A stretch of DNA of 64,000 nt from Bernardetiaceae bacterium (GTDB taxonomy: Bacteria > Bacteroidota > Bacteroidia > Cytophagales > Thermoflexibacteraceae). The notes beneath the pieces are model-generated. The model saw only the letters and a program-made list of their open reading frames with translations, made no database searches and was not told the DNA's origin. Below, one piece after another: positions 35,591 to 45,470 of the stretch (position 1 is the first letter of the stretch; the number at the start of each line of letters is the position of its first letter). The DNA lies in contig JANWWZ010000007.1 of assembly GCA_025057115.1 (NCBI GenBank), positions 1 through 64,000 of the forward strand. Reading direction: 5' to 3'. The translations under genes were made by a program, and so were the position numbers.

Positions 35591-36854
35591 ATTGCCCATT
35601 CAATGACCTTGCAGCGGAAGTGCCAGCGATGTAGCCAGTGGTCCAAGCAGCTTGAAAGTTGAAGCCGCCTGTAATGCCATCAATATCTAAGACCTCCCCA
35701 GCGAAGTACAAGCCAGGAAGCTTTTTGCTCTGTAGGTCTTGGTGGTAAATATCTTCTACTGAAACGCCTCCACAAGTGACAAATTCCTCTTTGTATGTCG
35801 TTTTTCCCGACACTTGGTAAACGTCATTGCGCAAAATATTGACTATTTTATTAAAATCTCCTTTACCTGCTTGTTGCCAAGTTTTTGTAGGCTGGATGCC
35901 TGCTTTGCACAACAAAAATTCCCACAGCCTTGCAGGAAGTTGAACTGGATTTGAGTTGCCGAGTTGCTTTTGCTTGTTGAGAAATTGGTGTTGCGCTAGT
36001 TGCTGGCGTAAACTAGCTTCGTCGGCATCTCCAACCCATCGCACTAGTACTGAAAAATGGTAATTTTTTTCAGCAATCCAACGGGCAGCCCATGCCGAGA
36101 GTTTTAACACCGCAGGACCGCTCATGCCCCAGTGAGTAATCAGCAGCGGTCCGCATTGGATAAAGTCCGTTCCTATAATTTTTACTATTGCCTTGGCTAA
36201 AGAAATGCCTTGTAGTTGAGTAATGTTCTCTTGAGGCATGTTAAAAGTGAACAAAGAAGGTACGGGAGGCTCAATGCAGTGACCCAAGCGGGCTAACCAT
36301 TGAAAGGATTCTAGTTTGGAATTGCCCCCAGTGGCTACGATAACTTTCCGAGCATAGAAACAAACCTGCCCAGTAGAGCTGAGTTGTAACTTGAAAAGAC
36401 CGTTTTCGGGAATAATTTCCGTTACTTGGTGAGAAGTGAATATTTTTACTCCATTGTGCTGGGCTTCTTTTATGAGCAGGTCCACAATGGTTTGCGAATT
36501 ATCACTAATGGGAAACACTCTTCCATCGGCTTCAGTTTTCAACAATACCCCACGGGACTCAAACCACTCAATGGTATCATTAGTCATAAAGCGTGGCAAT
36601 AATTTTTTCATTATTTTTTCGCCACGTGGATAATTTTTGCTCATTTCTTGAACAGAAAAGCAAGCATGCGTCAGGTTACATCTTCCGCCGCCGGAAATTT
36701 TTACCTTAGAAAGCAGTTTGCTGGTTTTTTCAAATAGGACTACTTTGCCTTTCGGCAAATGCGCCGCCGCGTGAATGGCAGCAAAAAAACCCGCTGCGCC
36801 GCCGCCCACAACAGCAATTTCTGCAAATGAATTTTGCGTAAAATGATGCAACAT
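35577..36854 (-). CDS. HI0933-family flavoprotein
   Basis: 425 aa. FAD is bound by EIAVVGGGAAGFFAAIHAA and LFEKTSKLLSKVKISGGGRCN, the exact signature of this family (YhiN/BaiN-like). The late LYFAGEVLDIDGITGGFNFQAAWTTG closes the flavin site. A middle domain (about 190-330) inserts into the Rossmann fold as usual. The physiological reaction of most members is unknown; some reduce or oxidise small organic molecules. The 3' end overlaps the binding lipoprotein gene, which suggests coupled expression. Confidence 0.88.
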   Translation of the reverse strand: MLHHFTQNSFAEIAVVGGGAAGFFAAIHAAAHLPKGKVVLFEKTSKLLSKVKISGGGRCNLTHACFSVQEMSKNYPRGEKIMKKLLPRFMTNDTIEWFESRGVLLKTEADGRVFPISDNSQTIVDLLIKEAQHNGVKIFTSHQVTEIIPENGLFKLQLSSTGQVCFYARKVIVATGGNSKLESFQWLARLGHCIEPPVPSLFTFNMPQENITQLQGISLAKAIVKIIGTDFIQCGPLLITHWGMSGPAVLKLSAWAARWIAEKNYHFSVLVRWVGDADEASLRQQLAQHQFLNKQKQLGNSNPVQLPARLWEFLLCKAGIQPTKTWQQAGKGDFNKIVNILRNDVYQVSGKTTYKEEFVTCGGVSVEDIYHQDLQSKKLPGLYFAGEVLDIDGITGGFNFQAAWTTGYIAGTSAARSLNGQYEGF

Positions 36855-36870
36855 CGGTTCAATATTCGCG

Positions 36871-36878
36871 TATTTTTG
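36871..36878 (+). promoter_or_regulatory. -7 element for the S8 protease gene
   Basis: TATTTTTG is an exact TAnnTTTG, 47 bases before the protease ATG, within the 71-bp divergent gap. Confidence 0.35.
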
Positions 36879-36925
36879 TCTAACTTGGGCCAGTTGCCAA
36901 GAGAAAAAGCAAGTAACTTAACTAA

Positions 36926-39900
36926 ATGCAGCTTTTTAAGCGAAGCTTACTCTTTTTTATTCTGGCTTGGCATAGTATTCAATCAGCTGCGCAAGAGCCA
37001 GTAATCAGCAAAAAAGCTGATTTTCTCCCCAATCGGTTGATTGTTAAGTTTAAGCCAAGTCCTAATTTTTCCTTTTCAAATCCAATCCGTCGGCAAATTT
37101 TAGAAAAAATTGGCATTGAAGACTTATATCAGTTGCATCCTGCTAGCCGTCGCACTACCTTCGGCAATTACGAAATAGCTTTCCTCTATCAAGCAGTCCT
37201 CAAGGGTGATGTTAATTTGCACCAGGCAATTCAAGCTATTCAAAGCCAGCCAGAAGTAGCCTATGTCGAGCCCATCCCTGCTCATTACGAAATATTTGGA
37301 TCAGAGTCTTTCATTCCTAATGACCCTTTCTTCAACGAATTGCTTTATCCTGGGCGCATGTATGGATATCGCTTAGCTCGAGTATTTGAAGCATGGGAAA
37401 TTACTCGCGGTGATAGCAATACCGTCATTGCTATTGTGGACTCAGGGGTGCGCACTGACCACCCTGATCTGCGCCGCAATCTTTACTACAACCATCGAGA
37501 GCGGTTTGGAAAACCTGGCATCGACGACGACAAAAACGGCTTTGTAGATGACAGTCTGGGAGTAGATTTTGCAGAAAATACTAACATTTACAACAATTTT
37601 CATGGCACTGCTGTAGCGGGAATTGCTGCCGCCGTGCCTAATAATAATTTTGGCTTTGCAGGAGTAGGCTACCACTGCCGTATCATGCCATTGAAAGTAA
37701 CCCGCATAGGTTCTTTAAACCCCGTCGGATTGTACCAAGCTCTGTTGTATGCCGCTGAAAATGGTGCTAAAATTATTAACGCTTCTCTCGGTCAAGCGAC
37801 GGCTTTTTTGAAATGGGAACAAGATATTGTCAATTATATTACTCTTCAAAAGGACGTGCTCATTGTAGCCGCTGCTGGCAACAGGCAAGGAGGAGGTGAA
37901 ATTCCTTTCTATCCAGCCGCTTACGAAAATGTACTAGCAGTGGCTGCCTCCGACCGACAGGATAAGCGCGCTACCAATGGCGTCTATGGCAACCATGTAG
38001 CTTTGATGGCTCCCGGCGTTGATGTGTGGAGCACTTTTACAGGTCCAGATTTTACTTCTTCGCTCTCGGGTTCTTCTTTTGCCACTCCTTTTGTTGCAGG
38101 TGCCGCTGGACTGGTGCGCTCTCGCTATCCTCACTTGAAAGCCATCCAAATTGCTGCCTTACTGCGAAATACCGCTGATGATGTATATGCTTTGCCAGAA
38201 AATGCACCTTATGCCTACAAACTGGGCAGAGGACGCATCAACGTGTGGAGAGCCTTGCAAAATCAATCTACTACTGCTGCTATTAGAGCAACGCAGATTC
38301 AGTGGCATGCCCGCGGCACTACGGGATGGGCTTCCAACGATGACACAGTTGAAATTTCTGCTGTTTTTCGCAACCTATTGCGCCCTTTGACCAATGCCAG
38401 AGTTACCCTCACTACCCAATCGCGGTATGCCCGCATTTTAGAGGGCAGCTTCACCATCGGTGCGTTAGCTTCGCTGGATTCTGTGAGCAATCGCCAAAAG
38501 CCTTTTCTAATTTATATTCCTGCTGATACCCCTCCAGGAGAGACCATTCACTTCCGCTTCAACTACACCGATGGGGAATACCAGGATTGGCAAATGTTCA
38601 CCCTCACTACCTTGCCCGATCCCGTTTCGTTTGAGTTTAACCGAATTAGTCTTTCTGTATCAGCCAATGGACGCATGGGCATGACGGATCCGCTTTATCT
38701 TGCAGGAATTGGATTCCGGTTTGATAACCAACGCATATTGAGCGAAATGGGGCTCATGATAGGTTTATCTCCCACAGTGGTATCCAATAGTGTGTTTGTT
38801 CGTCCCGGAGAGCGCTCTGCTCATTTCACGCCCATTCGCCACCCACGCCTATGGGAACGAGGTTTGCAGCATACCGTTGCTTATGCTTCTTTTACGGATG
38901 CTATCAATAATTTTAACCGACTCAATATTAAGGTAGAACAAACAATTAGCGCCAGAATTAACCAGCCTCACAGGCAATACATCATCATCCACTACGATAT
39001 TACCAATAACAACCCGATGGGGCGGTACGATAGCCTACGCGTGGGACTTTACGCCGACTGGGATATCGGCAATGCCCCTAACCGTGCAGACTGGGACAGC
39101 GAAGGCAACTTCGGTTATGTCTATCAGCCCGGCGGACTATGGGCTGGCATCAAGGCTTTGGGTCCAGCGACGGGGTATTACGCTATCGACAAAGAAGACA
39201 CACCCCCCGACCAGTTTAATTTTACCGATGACTTTAACATAAGTGAAAAATTTCTCACTCTCTCCACAGGTGTTAAAAGACCGCGAGCAGGCATGCAAAG
39301 CCCTCAAGGAGCTGATGTAGCCCACGTCGTGACTAATATCATCCCTCGTTTGGAACCAGGAGAAAAGCAGCGCGTAACTTTTGTCATTGCCGTCGGAAAT
39401 AGCCTTTCAGATCTGCGCCAGTCGATTAGTCAAGGAGTGATGCAATTGCATCCTGCTACTGTTCGCAGTGCTACCCCTTCTCTGCCAGATTATCTCTGTG
39501 GAGGCGATACAGTGCGTCTTGCTCCTGGTAATGGTGAGCGCTTCCGTTTTTACAGTCCTGATAACTTGACCCAACCAATAGCTGAAGGCGCCTATTTGCC
39601 CCTTACTATGCAAGATGAAGGCAAAATCTTTTTAGTAAGCGGATACGACCACCCCATCGAAAGCCCTTTAGTTCCCTATACAGTAAAAATCCATACAGCA
39701 GTAGCGCGCTTTCATTCCATAGACTCTCTTAACATTGCCGATTCTAATAAATTGTACCTGTTCGACAAAAGTGTAAACCCTGTTAGTTGGCGATGGGAAG
39801 TGATAGGCACTCACCTGCCAGTGCAAACGGTGCAAAATCCAGTGTTTACCTTTCATCGACCTGGTAAGTATATAATTAAGCTCACTATTACAGATACTAA

Positions 39901-41680
39901 AGGCTGCCAGGCTACTGCTACAAAAATCGTAAAAGTGGTTCGGCTGGCACGAGGAAACCGTCCCGTCGTTCCTTTTATTGTCTATGGCTGCGAAAACAGT
40001 CCTATATTAATAGCACCTGCTACTTATAATGCGACGCACTTTAACTTTTACCATGATAGCCTTTCCACTACTGCTGCCTTCACAGGACGGCGCTACCTAC
40101 TTACTGATAAGCGAGTGCGCAAAGTAATCGTTACCAGCATTGACTCGGCGCTGGAAAGCCTTCCCGCTGAAGTAGAAATCAGCCGCATTCGCATAAAAGC
40201 AGCCTTCACTTATGAACCTCGTTTTGATACAGTAATTTACGACCGCATTAAGTTTACAGACCAAAGCATTAGCGATTTGTCCATTACGCGCTGGGAGTGG
40301 GATTTTGGCGATGGTTCTCCAAAGGTATTCGAGCCCAATCCCTCCTACATGTACAATCGGCAAGGTGTATTCACGGTTAAACTGGTAGTAACTAATTCCT
40401 ACGGTTGCCGCGATAGCGTTCAACATACTTTTAGAGTAGGCAGAAAAGCACCTAGACCTATTGTCCGAAACATCGAGGCTTGTCGTGGGGATACAGTAGT
40501 AGTTCGCCCTGCTGGCGGCTCGAAATTCAACTTTTACTTGCAGCCTTATACTGCTCCCGTTCATACAGGGGCCTCCTATCGATTCGTGGTAGGTAGTTTT
40601 AGGCACTTATGGATTACTAGCATCGACTCCATCATAGAAAGCGACCCACAAGTAGTAGAAATTCTTATTCGCGAAGCTATTGCTGATTTTGAAGCGCCTG
40701 AAGAAGTAGGCTTAGGACCAGACACGCCTCCCCTACAGTTTTATGACCGCAGTTTAGGTGCCGTAGAATGGTACTGGGACTTCGGCGATGGCACTACCTC
40801 AACCCGACAAAACCCCGCTCATCGCTATCGCCATCCAGGGATTTATCGCGTTCGCTTGCAAATTAGAAATATACTCGGTTGTACCTCGACGATTACTAAA
40901 CCGCTGCGCGTAGTGGGGCAAGGTCCAATACCTGAGTGGAACCCTAGACGCATATTTTGCCCTAATGAAGAAATTCTCATCGCGCCGCAGAACGGTTCTA
41001 AGTTTCGTTTTTATACTACACCTCCCTCCTTGGGCAGACCTGTTGCTGAAGGAGTTTCATGGCAACTAAAATTGACTCAATCCCAAACTATTTACATTAC
41101 CAATGCCGATTCACTACGGGAAAGTTTGCCACTTGAGGTTCGCTTAGAAGTAAGTCCATTGCATGGCCGTTTTTCAGTCAGGGGCAAGAACAATCGCCTT
41201 GTGGCAGGAGATACCATTCTACTGCAGGCAGAAAGCCAAGTAGCCATGTCATGGCAATGGAATTTAGGAAATGGAAGAACTGCTACCACTCCTCAAGTAG
41301 CAGTGGTTTATAACCGAGCAGGAGTTTACCAAGTAACCCTTAGCGTGAGAGATGAGGTAGGTTGCATACAAACGCATAGCCAGTGGCTCAATGTAGAAGC
41401 GCCTAGTGGAGTTTCTCCTCAACCTTCGCGGCAAGAGCCCATTATCACTATCGTTCCCAATCCAGTCACTACAAAAGCATTGGTAAAGATCGACTTGAAC
41501 GAATTCCAACAACTAGAGCTTGCTCTATACGACCACTTAGGTCGCCTTATCTGGACGGGTGCCGCAGAATTGCAAAATGGCGTTGTTGAGTTGCCTTTGA
41601 CGCATCTTGCTGCGGGAAGCTACCTGTTGCGCGTGCACTCCCACGACCTCACTCGACATATTCGACTTATTAAGGAGTAG
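36926..41680 (+). CDS. Secreted subtilisin-type protease with four PKD modules and T9SS type A tail
   Basis: 1584 aa. Signal peptide (LLFFILAWHSIQSAAQ), a propeptide of about 110 aa with LIVKFKP, then a S8 catalytic domain. The Asp is in IAIVDSGVRTDHPDLR (near 171), the His in FHGTAVAGIAAA (near 227) and the Ser in LSGSSFATPFVAGAAGL (near 383). Residues about 450-850 form further beta-rich domains without a clear name. Then come four units of an FY-containing Ig-like module plus a PKD domain (for example WEWDFGDG, WYWDFGDG). The end ITIVPNPVTTKALVKI... HIRLIKE is a type A T9SS sorting tail. It should be secreted or held on the surface. The triad is complete, so proteolysis is expected. Confidence 0.93.
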   Translation: MQLFKRSLLFFILAWHSIQSAAQEPVISKKADFLPNRLIVKFKPSPNFSFSNPIRRQILEKIGIEDLYQLHPASRRTTFGNYEIAFLYQAVLKGDVNLHQAIQAIQSQPEVAYVEPIPAHYEIFGSESFIPNDPFFNELLYPGRMYGYRLARVFEAWEITRGDSNTVIAIVDSGVRTDHPDLRRNLYYNHRERFGKPGIDDDKNGFVDDSLGVDFAENTNIYNNFHGTAVAGIAAAVPNNNFGFAGVGYHCRIMPLKVTRIGSLNPVGLYQALLYAAENGAKIINASLGQATAFLKWEQDIVNYITLQKDVLIVAAAGNRQGGGEIPFYPAAYENVLAVAASDRQDKRATNGVYGNHVALMAPGVDVWSTFTGPDFTSSLSGSSFATPFVAGAAGLVRSRYPHLKAIQIAALLRNTADDVYALPENAPYAYKLGRGRINVWRALQNQSTTAAIRATQIQWHARGTTGWASNDDTVEISAVFRNLLRPLTNARVTLTTQSRYARILEGSFTIGALASLDSVSNRQKPFLIYIPADTPPGETIHFRFNYTDGEYQDWQMFTLTTLPDPVSFEFNRISLSVSANGRMGMTDPLYLAGIGFRFDNQRILSEMGLMIGLSPTVVSNSVFVRPGERSAHFTPIRHPRLWERGLQHTVAYASFTDAINNFNRLNIKVEQTISARINQPHRQYIIIHYDITNNNPMGRYDSLRVGLYADWDIGNAPNRADWDSEGNFGYVYQPGGLWAGIKALGPATGYYAIDKEDTPPDQFNFTDDFNISEKFLTLSTGVKRPRAGMQSPQGADVAHVVTNIIPRLEPGEKQRVTFVIAVGNSLSDLRQSISQGVMQLHPATVRSATPSLPDYLCGGDTVRLAPGNGERFRFYSPDNLTQPIAEGAYLPLTMQDEGKIFLVSGYDHPIESPLVPYTVKIHTAVARFHSIDSLNIADSNKLYLFDKSVNPVSWRWEVIGTHLPVQTVQNPVFTFHRPGKYIIKLTITDTKGCQATATKIVKVVRLARGNRPVVPFIVYGCENSPILIAPATYNATHFNFYHDSLSTTAAFTGRRYLLTDKRVRKVIVTSIDSALESLPAEVEISRIRIKAAFTYEPRFDTVIYDRIKFTDQSISDLSITRWEWDFGDGSPKVFEPNPSYMYNRQGVFTVKLVVTNSYGCRDSVQHTFRVGRKAPRPIVRNIEACRGDTVVVRPAGGSKFNFYLQPYTAPVHTGASYRFVVGSFRHLWITSIDSIIESDPQVVEILIREAIADFEAPEEVGLGPDTPPLQFYDRSLGAVEWYWDFGDGTTSTRQNPAHRYRHPGIYRVRLQIRNILGCTSTITKPLRVVGQGPIPEWNPRRIFCPNEEILIAPQNGSKFRFYTTPPSLGRPVAEGVSWQLKLTQSQTIYITNADSLRESLPLEVRLEVSPLHGRFSVRGKNNRLVAGDTILLQAESQVAMSWQWNLGNGRTATTPQVAVVYNRAGVYQVTLSVRDEVGCIQTHSQWLNVEAPSGVSPQPSRQEPIITIVPNPVTTKALVKIDLNEFQQLELALYDHLGRLIWTGAAELQNGVVELPLTHLAAGSYLLRVHSHDLTRHIRLIKE
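39480..41400 (+). repeat. Four ~490-bp units: FY module plus PKD domain
   Basis: The units begin near 39490, 39985, 40475 and 40955, spacing about 480-495 bp (160-165 codons). Each starts with a Cys-containing strand and a K/RFxFY motif (RFRFY, HFNFY, KFNFY, KFRFY), then ES.P..V, then a PKD domain ending at a conserved Gly-Cys. Confidence 0.75.
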
Positions 41681-41728
41681 AACGCACCACCTCTAACTAC
41701 CCGAAAAAAATTTTTTTGCTTGCTTTAT

Positions 41729-42799
41729 TCACTCGATGAAAAGATAATCGTAATGCACTAAGGGTTTTTGTCCTTTTTTGCCAAGTCGCTCTTGCGCTTT
41801 ATCGGAGCTATATTGCGCAATACCCACGCCAATGAGTTGATTATCAGGATTATAAAGTTGAATGAGGTCTCCTTTTTGGAATTGTCCTTCTATGCGGGTA
41901 ATGCCCACGGGAAGCAAACTTGCCGCGCGAGCAGAAGTAATAGCCTTAACCGCTCCTGCATCCAAAAATACTTTTCCTTTGGCAAAATCGCCGCTGTGGG
42001 CAATGCGTTTTTTAACCCCTGAGGCTTTTCGCAAAGGTCTGAAGTAGGTTCCTATCTGTTGGTCATGGAGCAGCAAGTCTACAAGCACATTAGAACGCCT
42101 TCCGTTAATAATATGCACTCCAATGCCCAATTGAGCTACTTTGCGCGCAATGTTAACCTTAGTAAGCATGCCTCCGCGCCCAAAACTGGATTTATCAGCT
42201 GTAATAAAGCGGCTCAGGTTCATCTCAGGAGTTACTTCTGCAATCAGCTCGCTGCCCGATTGTTGAGGGCTTCCTGTGTAGATGCCTTCCACATTGCTGA
42301 GAATGAGTAAAGCATCGGCATCCATCATAGAAGCAACTAAGCCAGCAAGTTCGTCATTGTCGGTAAACATGAGTTCAGTTACCGACACTACGTCGTTTTC
42401 ATTTACAATAGGCAAAATTTTATGCTGCAGCAAGGCAGTAAAACAGTTTTTAATGTTGAAATAATGAACTCTATCGCGGAAGTCTTCTTTAGTAACTAAG
42501 GCTTGGGCAATAGTGATGTTTTCTGCGGCAAACAATTGGTTATAAAGTTGGATGAGCTGAATCTGCCCTACTGCCGCTAATACCTGCCGCTGCAAAATAG
42601 TATCAGTAGAAGGTTGAAGTTGAACAATATGCCGAGCTGAGGCTACCGCTCCAGAGGAAATTAGCAATATTTCAATTCCCTTGCGGCTTAGTTGAGCTAC
42701 TTGACTCACCAAATGAGCAATATGCCTTTGGTCAGGAGTTCCTTGAGCAGTAGTAAGAACATTAGAGCCTATTTTGACCACTATGCGAGAATAATTCAT
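41729..42799 (-). CDS. proB: Glutamate 5-kinase
   Basis: 356 aa. It phosphorylates glutamate in the first step of proline synthesis. The amino acid kinase domain shows RIVVKIGSNVLT, LLISSGAVASARHI, IVNENDVVSVTELMFTDNDELAGLVA and NVEGIYTG. A PUA domain follows from about residue 265. The ATG at 42799 is used because it gives the standard N-terminus; the track adds 23 residues. proA is not next to it, which is unusual since proBA often stand together. Confidence 0.93.
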   Translation of the reverse strand: MNYSRIVVKIGSNVLTTAQGTPDQRHIAHLVSQVAQLSRKGIEILLISSGAVASARHIVQLQPSTDTILQRQVLAAVGQIQLIQLYNQLFAAENITIAQALVTKEDFRDRVHYFNIKNCFTALLQHKILPIVNENDVVSVTELMFTDNDELAGLVASMMDADALLILSNVEGIYTGSPQQSGSELIAEVTPEMNLSRFITADKSSFGRGGMLTKVNIARKVAQLGIGVHIINGRRSNVLVDLLLHDQQIGTYFRPLRKASGVKKRIAHSGDFAKGKVFLDAGAVKAITSARAASLLPVGITRIEGQFQKGDLIQLYNPDNQLIGVGIAQYSSDKAQERLGKKGQKPLVHYDYLFIE

Positions 42800-42962
42800 A
42801 GCTAGAGCTTTTATAGAGACGCAACTTGTGGCAAGTAAAGAATACTTGATTTGCAGTGAAATGCTCAAGTTAGCATCATTTTTTGCACCAAGCTCAATTA
42901 ACTGGTTTGTGCTAAATTAATTGCGTTTAAATTGCTAAAAACTCGAATCATTGTCAATATCT

Positions 42963-44063
42963 TTAACACAAAGCATACCTTTTACCAGGTAAAGCCTTCA
43001 CAAGCCCCTGAAACTCAAGATTGAGCAGCACTACCGCCGCTTGAGCTACTCCTAAACCACTTTGCCAGCCCAAATCGTCTAAGTGCATTTCACCATGTTG
43101 TTTCAAAAGGCTAAAGATTTCTGCTTCTTCTTTGGAAAGATCAACTACTTGGACCTTACCAGTAGACTTCTCTAGGGTAGGTGCTGTTTGCCAGCCCATG
43201 AGCTCTGCCATTGCTTTAACAGAGGTAAAAAGATGGGCTTTGTGTTTGCTAATCAAGTAGTTACAACCTTCCGAGTAAACTTGCCCCAAGTTACCTGGCA
43301 CGGCGAAAACTTCGCGGTTATATTCATTGGCATACTCGGCAGTAATCATAGCTCCTCCTTTGATAGCTGTTTCCACTACGATAACAACATCGCAGAGGGC
43401 AGCTACGATGCGATTGCGGTAAGGAAAGTTAGGAGCCGCTGGGGCAGTGCCAAAGGGATATTCTGTTAGCAATCCGCCGCCGTGAACCATTTGCCGAGCT
43501 GTTGCAGTATGCTCCCCAGGATAGATTCGGTCTAGTCCGCTGCCTAATACTGCAATAGTAGGAAGTCCTGTTTTAATGGCTTGCCGATGAGCAATGATGT
43601 CAATTCCATAAGCAAGACCGCTGATAATCAAAGCATTAAGAGGTTTTAGTCCTACTACAATCTCTTCGGTAATCTCTTTTCCGTAGCCAGTAGCTTTGCG
43701 CGTTCCTACGATGCCTACTGTGGGAGCGGCGTTTAAATCCGCATTGCCTTGCCAGTAAAGCAGTGCTGGCAAATCAGCAAACTGTTTTAACCGAGTGGGA
43801 AATTTTTCATCGGTATAAAACAAGATTGTTACGCTGTCTTTTTCGGCTTGTGCAAGGGCTTTTTCAGCTTTCGTTAGCGCTTCCGTCTGATGGTTAGCAA
43901 TCAGCTCTGCTGTTTTAGGACCAATACTGGGAATTTTGCAAAGTTTACCTTTAGGCGTTTTGAAAACATTTTCCGCAGAGCCGCAATAGCTCACCAGTTG
44001 TTTAATCAACACGTTGCCGATGTGGGGAATGAAAGACAAAGCTAGCTGATGGAGCTTGCTCAT
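42963..44063 (-). CDS. dprA: DNA-processing protein DprA
   Basis: 366 aa. It loads RecA on incoming single-stranded DNA in natural transformation. The N-terminal part has helix-hairpin-helix sequence KIPSIGPKTAELIAN. The Rossmann domain shows VGIVGTRKATGYGKE, ISGLAYGIDIIAH, VLGSGLDRIYPGEH, PYRNRIVAALCD and GAMITAEYANE. The end (EAEIFSLLKQHGEMHLDDL) is the DML1-like winged helix. The ATG overlaps the hisD stop by four bases (ATGA), implying coupled translation. Confidence 0.94.
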   Translation of the reverse strand: MSKLHQLALSFIPHIGNVLIKQLVSYCGSAENVFKTPKGKLCKIPSIGPKTAELIANHQTEALTKAEKALAQAEKDSVTILFYTDEKFPTRLKQFADLPALLYWQGNADLNAAPTVGIVGTRKATGYGKEITEEIVVGLKPLNALIISGLAYGIDIIAHRQAIKTGLPTIAVLGSGLDRIYPGEHTATARQMVHGGGLLTEYPFGTAPAAPNFPYRNRIVAALCDVVIVVETAIKGGAMITAEYANEYNREVFAVPGNLGQVYSEGCNYLISKHKAHLFTSVKAMAELMGWQTAPTLEKSTGKVQVVDLSKEEAEIFSLLKQHGEMHLDDLGWQSGLGVAQAAVVLLNLEFQGLVKALPGKRYALC

Positions 44064-45394
44064 GGCAGGCCATTGTTGGACGAGTTGGAATTGATAGATT
44101 CAAATTGTTGTTTTTCGAGGTGTTGCAAACGAATACTTATGGCTTGTTTGTGAGCATGGAGGTATTCAGCTTCTGCCATTACTTCCACAACAGGACCTAG
44201 CCGACGCAGTCCTTCTTGAGAAATTTGCTGATAGGTAATTTTCTTTACAAAACTATCTACCGAAACCCCAGAAAAAGCGCGTGCATACCCGTTAGTGGGT
44301 AAAGTATGGTTAGTACCTGAAGCATAATCGCCTGCGGCTTCTGGGGTATAGTGTCCTAAGAAAACGGAACCTGCATTGACAATTTTTTCCGCTACTCTTC
44401 CTGGATCTTCAACGGCTAAAATTAAATGCTCGGCAGCGTATTCATTTAACAGATCAATAGCTTCTTCTTCGCTAGCTACTAGCACGCACTTGCTATGCGT
44501 TAGTGAAGCAGCAGCCAATGCGCGGCGTGGTAGCACTCCTATTTGCTGGCGGATTTCTTCTACTACTGCTTGAATTAAAGGTTCATAAGTGGTTACTAGG
44601 AAAACATGGCTATCGATGCCGTGCTCAGCTTGGGAAAGTAAGTCAGCAGCTACAAAAGCGGGATTAGCGGTATGGTCGGCATAAATGGCTACTTCTGAAG
44701 GTCCTGCAGGTATGTCAATAGCTACTCCTCTGCGGGCAACCATTTGCTTGGCAGCAGTAACAAACTGATTGCCAGGACCAAAAATTTTATCCACTTTAGG
44801 GATAGTTTCCGTTCCTACGGCGAGGGCTGCAATGGCTTGTGCACCGCCTACTTTGTAAATCTTGTGCACTCCTGCCACTTGGGCTGCATACAGAATGGTA
44901 GGATTAATTTTGCCGTCTCGTCCAGGAGGAGTAGTCATTACAATTTGCTTGCAACCTGCAATAGTAGCAGGGGTAGCTAGCATTAACACGGTAGAAAAAA
45001 GTGGTGCTGTTCCTCCTGGAATGTACAACCCTACGCGTTCGATAGGCACACTGCGGCGCCAGCATAATACCCCTGGCATCGTCTCTACAGGTTCAAAGCG
45101 CTCTATCTGGCGAAGGTGGAAACTATAAATATTTCGGTGCGCCACCTCAATGGCATTTCTCAGCTCTTGGCTAATGGTTGCTTCCGCTTGAGCTATTTCC
45201 TCAGAAGTTACCTCGAACTGCGTGATTTTAATACCATCGTACTTTTTTGTAAACTTAGTAAGTGCAACGTCGCCCTTTTTTTTCACTTGCTTAATAATAG
45301 GTTTTACCTTTCGCTCTACTGCTCGCAAATCCATCACAGGGCGCGCCACTATAGTAGCCCATTCACTTCGGGCAGGCATTTGAAATAGCTGCAT
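44060..45394 (-). CDS. hisD: Histidinol dehydrogenase
   Basis: 444 aa. It performs the last two oxidations of histidine synthesis with NAD. Family marks: RVGLYIPGGTAPLFST, FGPGNQFVTAAKQMVA, IDIPAGPSEVAIYAD, DLLSQAEHGIDS (Zn-site Gln/His) and AAEHLILAVE, with GDYASGTNHTLPTNG and its Zn His near the end. It is isolated from the other his genes and instead overlaps dprA. The ATG at 45394 is preferred to the TTG used by the track. The -7 element lies 21 bases upstream. Confidence 0.94.
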   Translation of the reverse strand: MQLFQMPARSEWATIVARPVMDLRAVERKVKPIIKQVKKKGDVALTKFTKKYDGIKITQFEVTSEEIAQAEATISQELRNAIEVAHRNIYSFHLRQIERFEPVETMPGVLCWRRSVPIERVGLYIPGGTAPLFSTVLMLATPATIAGCKQIVMTTPPGRDGKINPTILYAAQVAGVHKIYKVGGAQAIAALAVGTETIPKVDKIFGPGNQFVTAAKQMVARRGVAIDIPAGPSEVAIYADHTANPAFVAADLLSQAEHGIDSHVFLVTTYEPLIQAVVEEIRQQIGVLPRRALAAASLTHSKCVLVASEEEAIDLLNEYAAEHLILAVEDPGRVAEKIVNAGSVFLGHYTPEAAGDYASGTNHTLPTNGYARAFSGVSVDSFVKKITYQQISQEGLRRLGPVVEVMAEAEYLHAHKQAISIRLQHLEKQQFESINSNSSNNGLP

Positions 45395-45415
45395 GGGCAA
45401 AGGCAAATCTTTGTG

Positions 45416-45423
45416 CAAATATA
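45416..45423 (-). promoter_or_regulatory. -7 element for hisD-dprA
   Basis: TATATTTG on the minus strand is an exact TAnnTTTG, 21 bases before the hisD ATG. Confidence 0.4.
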
Positions 45424-45438
45424 CGCCTACTTTTTAAT

Positions 45439-45446
45439 TACCTTTG
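45439..45446 (+). promoter_or_regulatory. -7 element for the YfhO-like gene
   Basis: TACCTTTG is an exact TAnnTTTG, 24 bases before the ATG at 45471, and only 15 bases from the divergent hisD element. Confidence 0.4.
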
Positions 45447-45470
45447 TCGCCAAAGCTATTGCTATTGCTG

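Noticed and set aside
40097-40606. 169-aa minus ORF inside the S8 protease gene
   Set aside because: Antisense to the PKD repeat region; no independent support.
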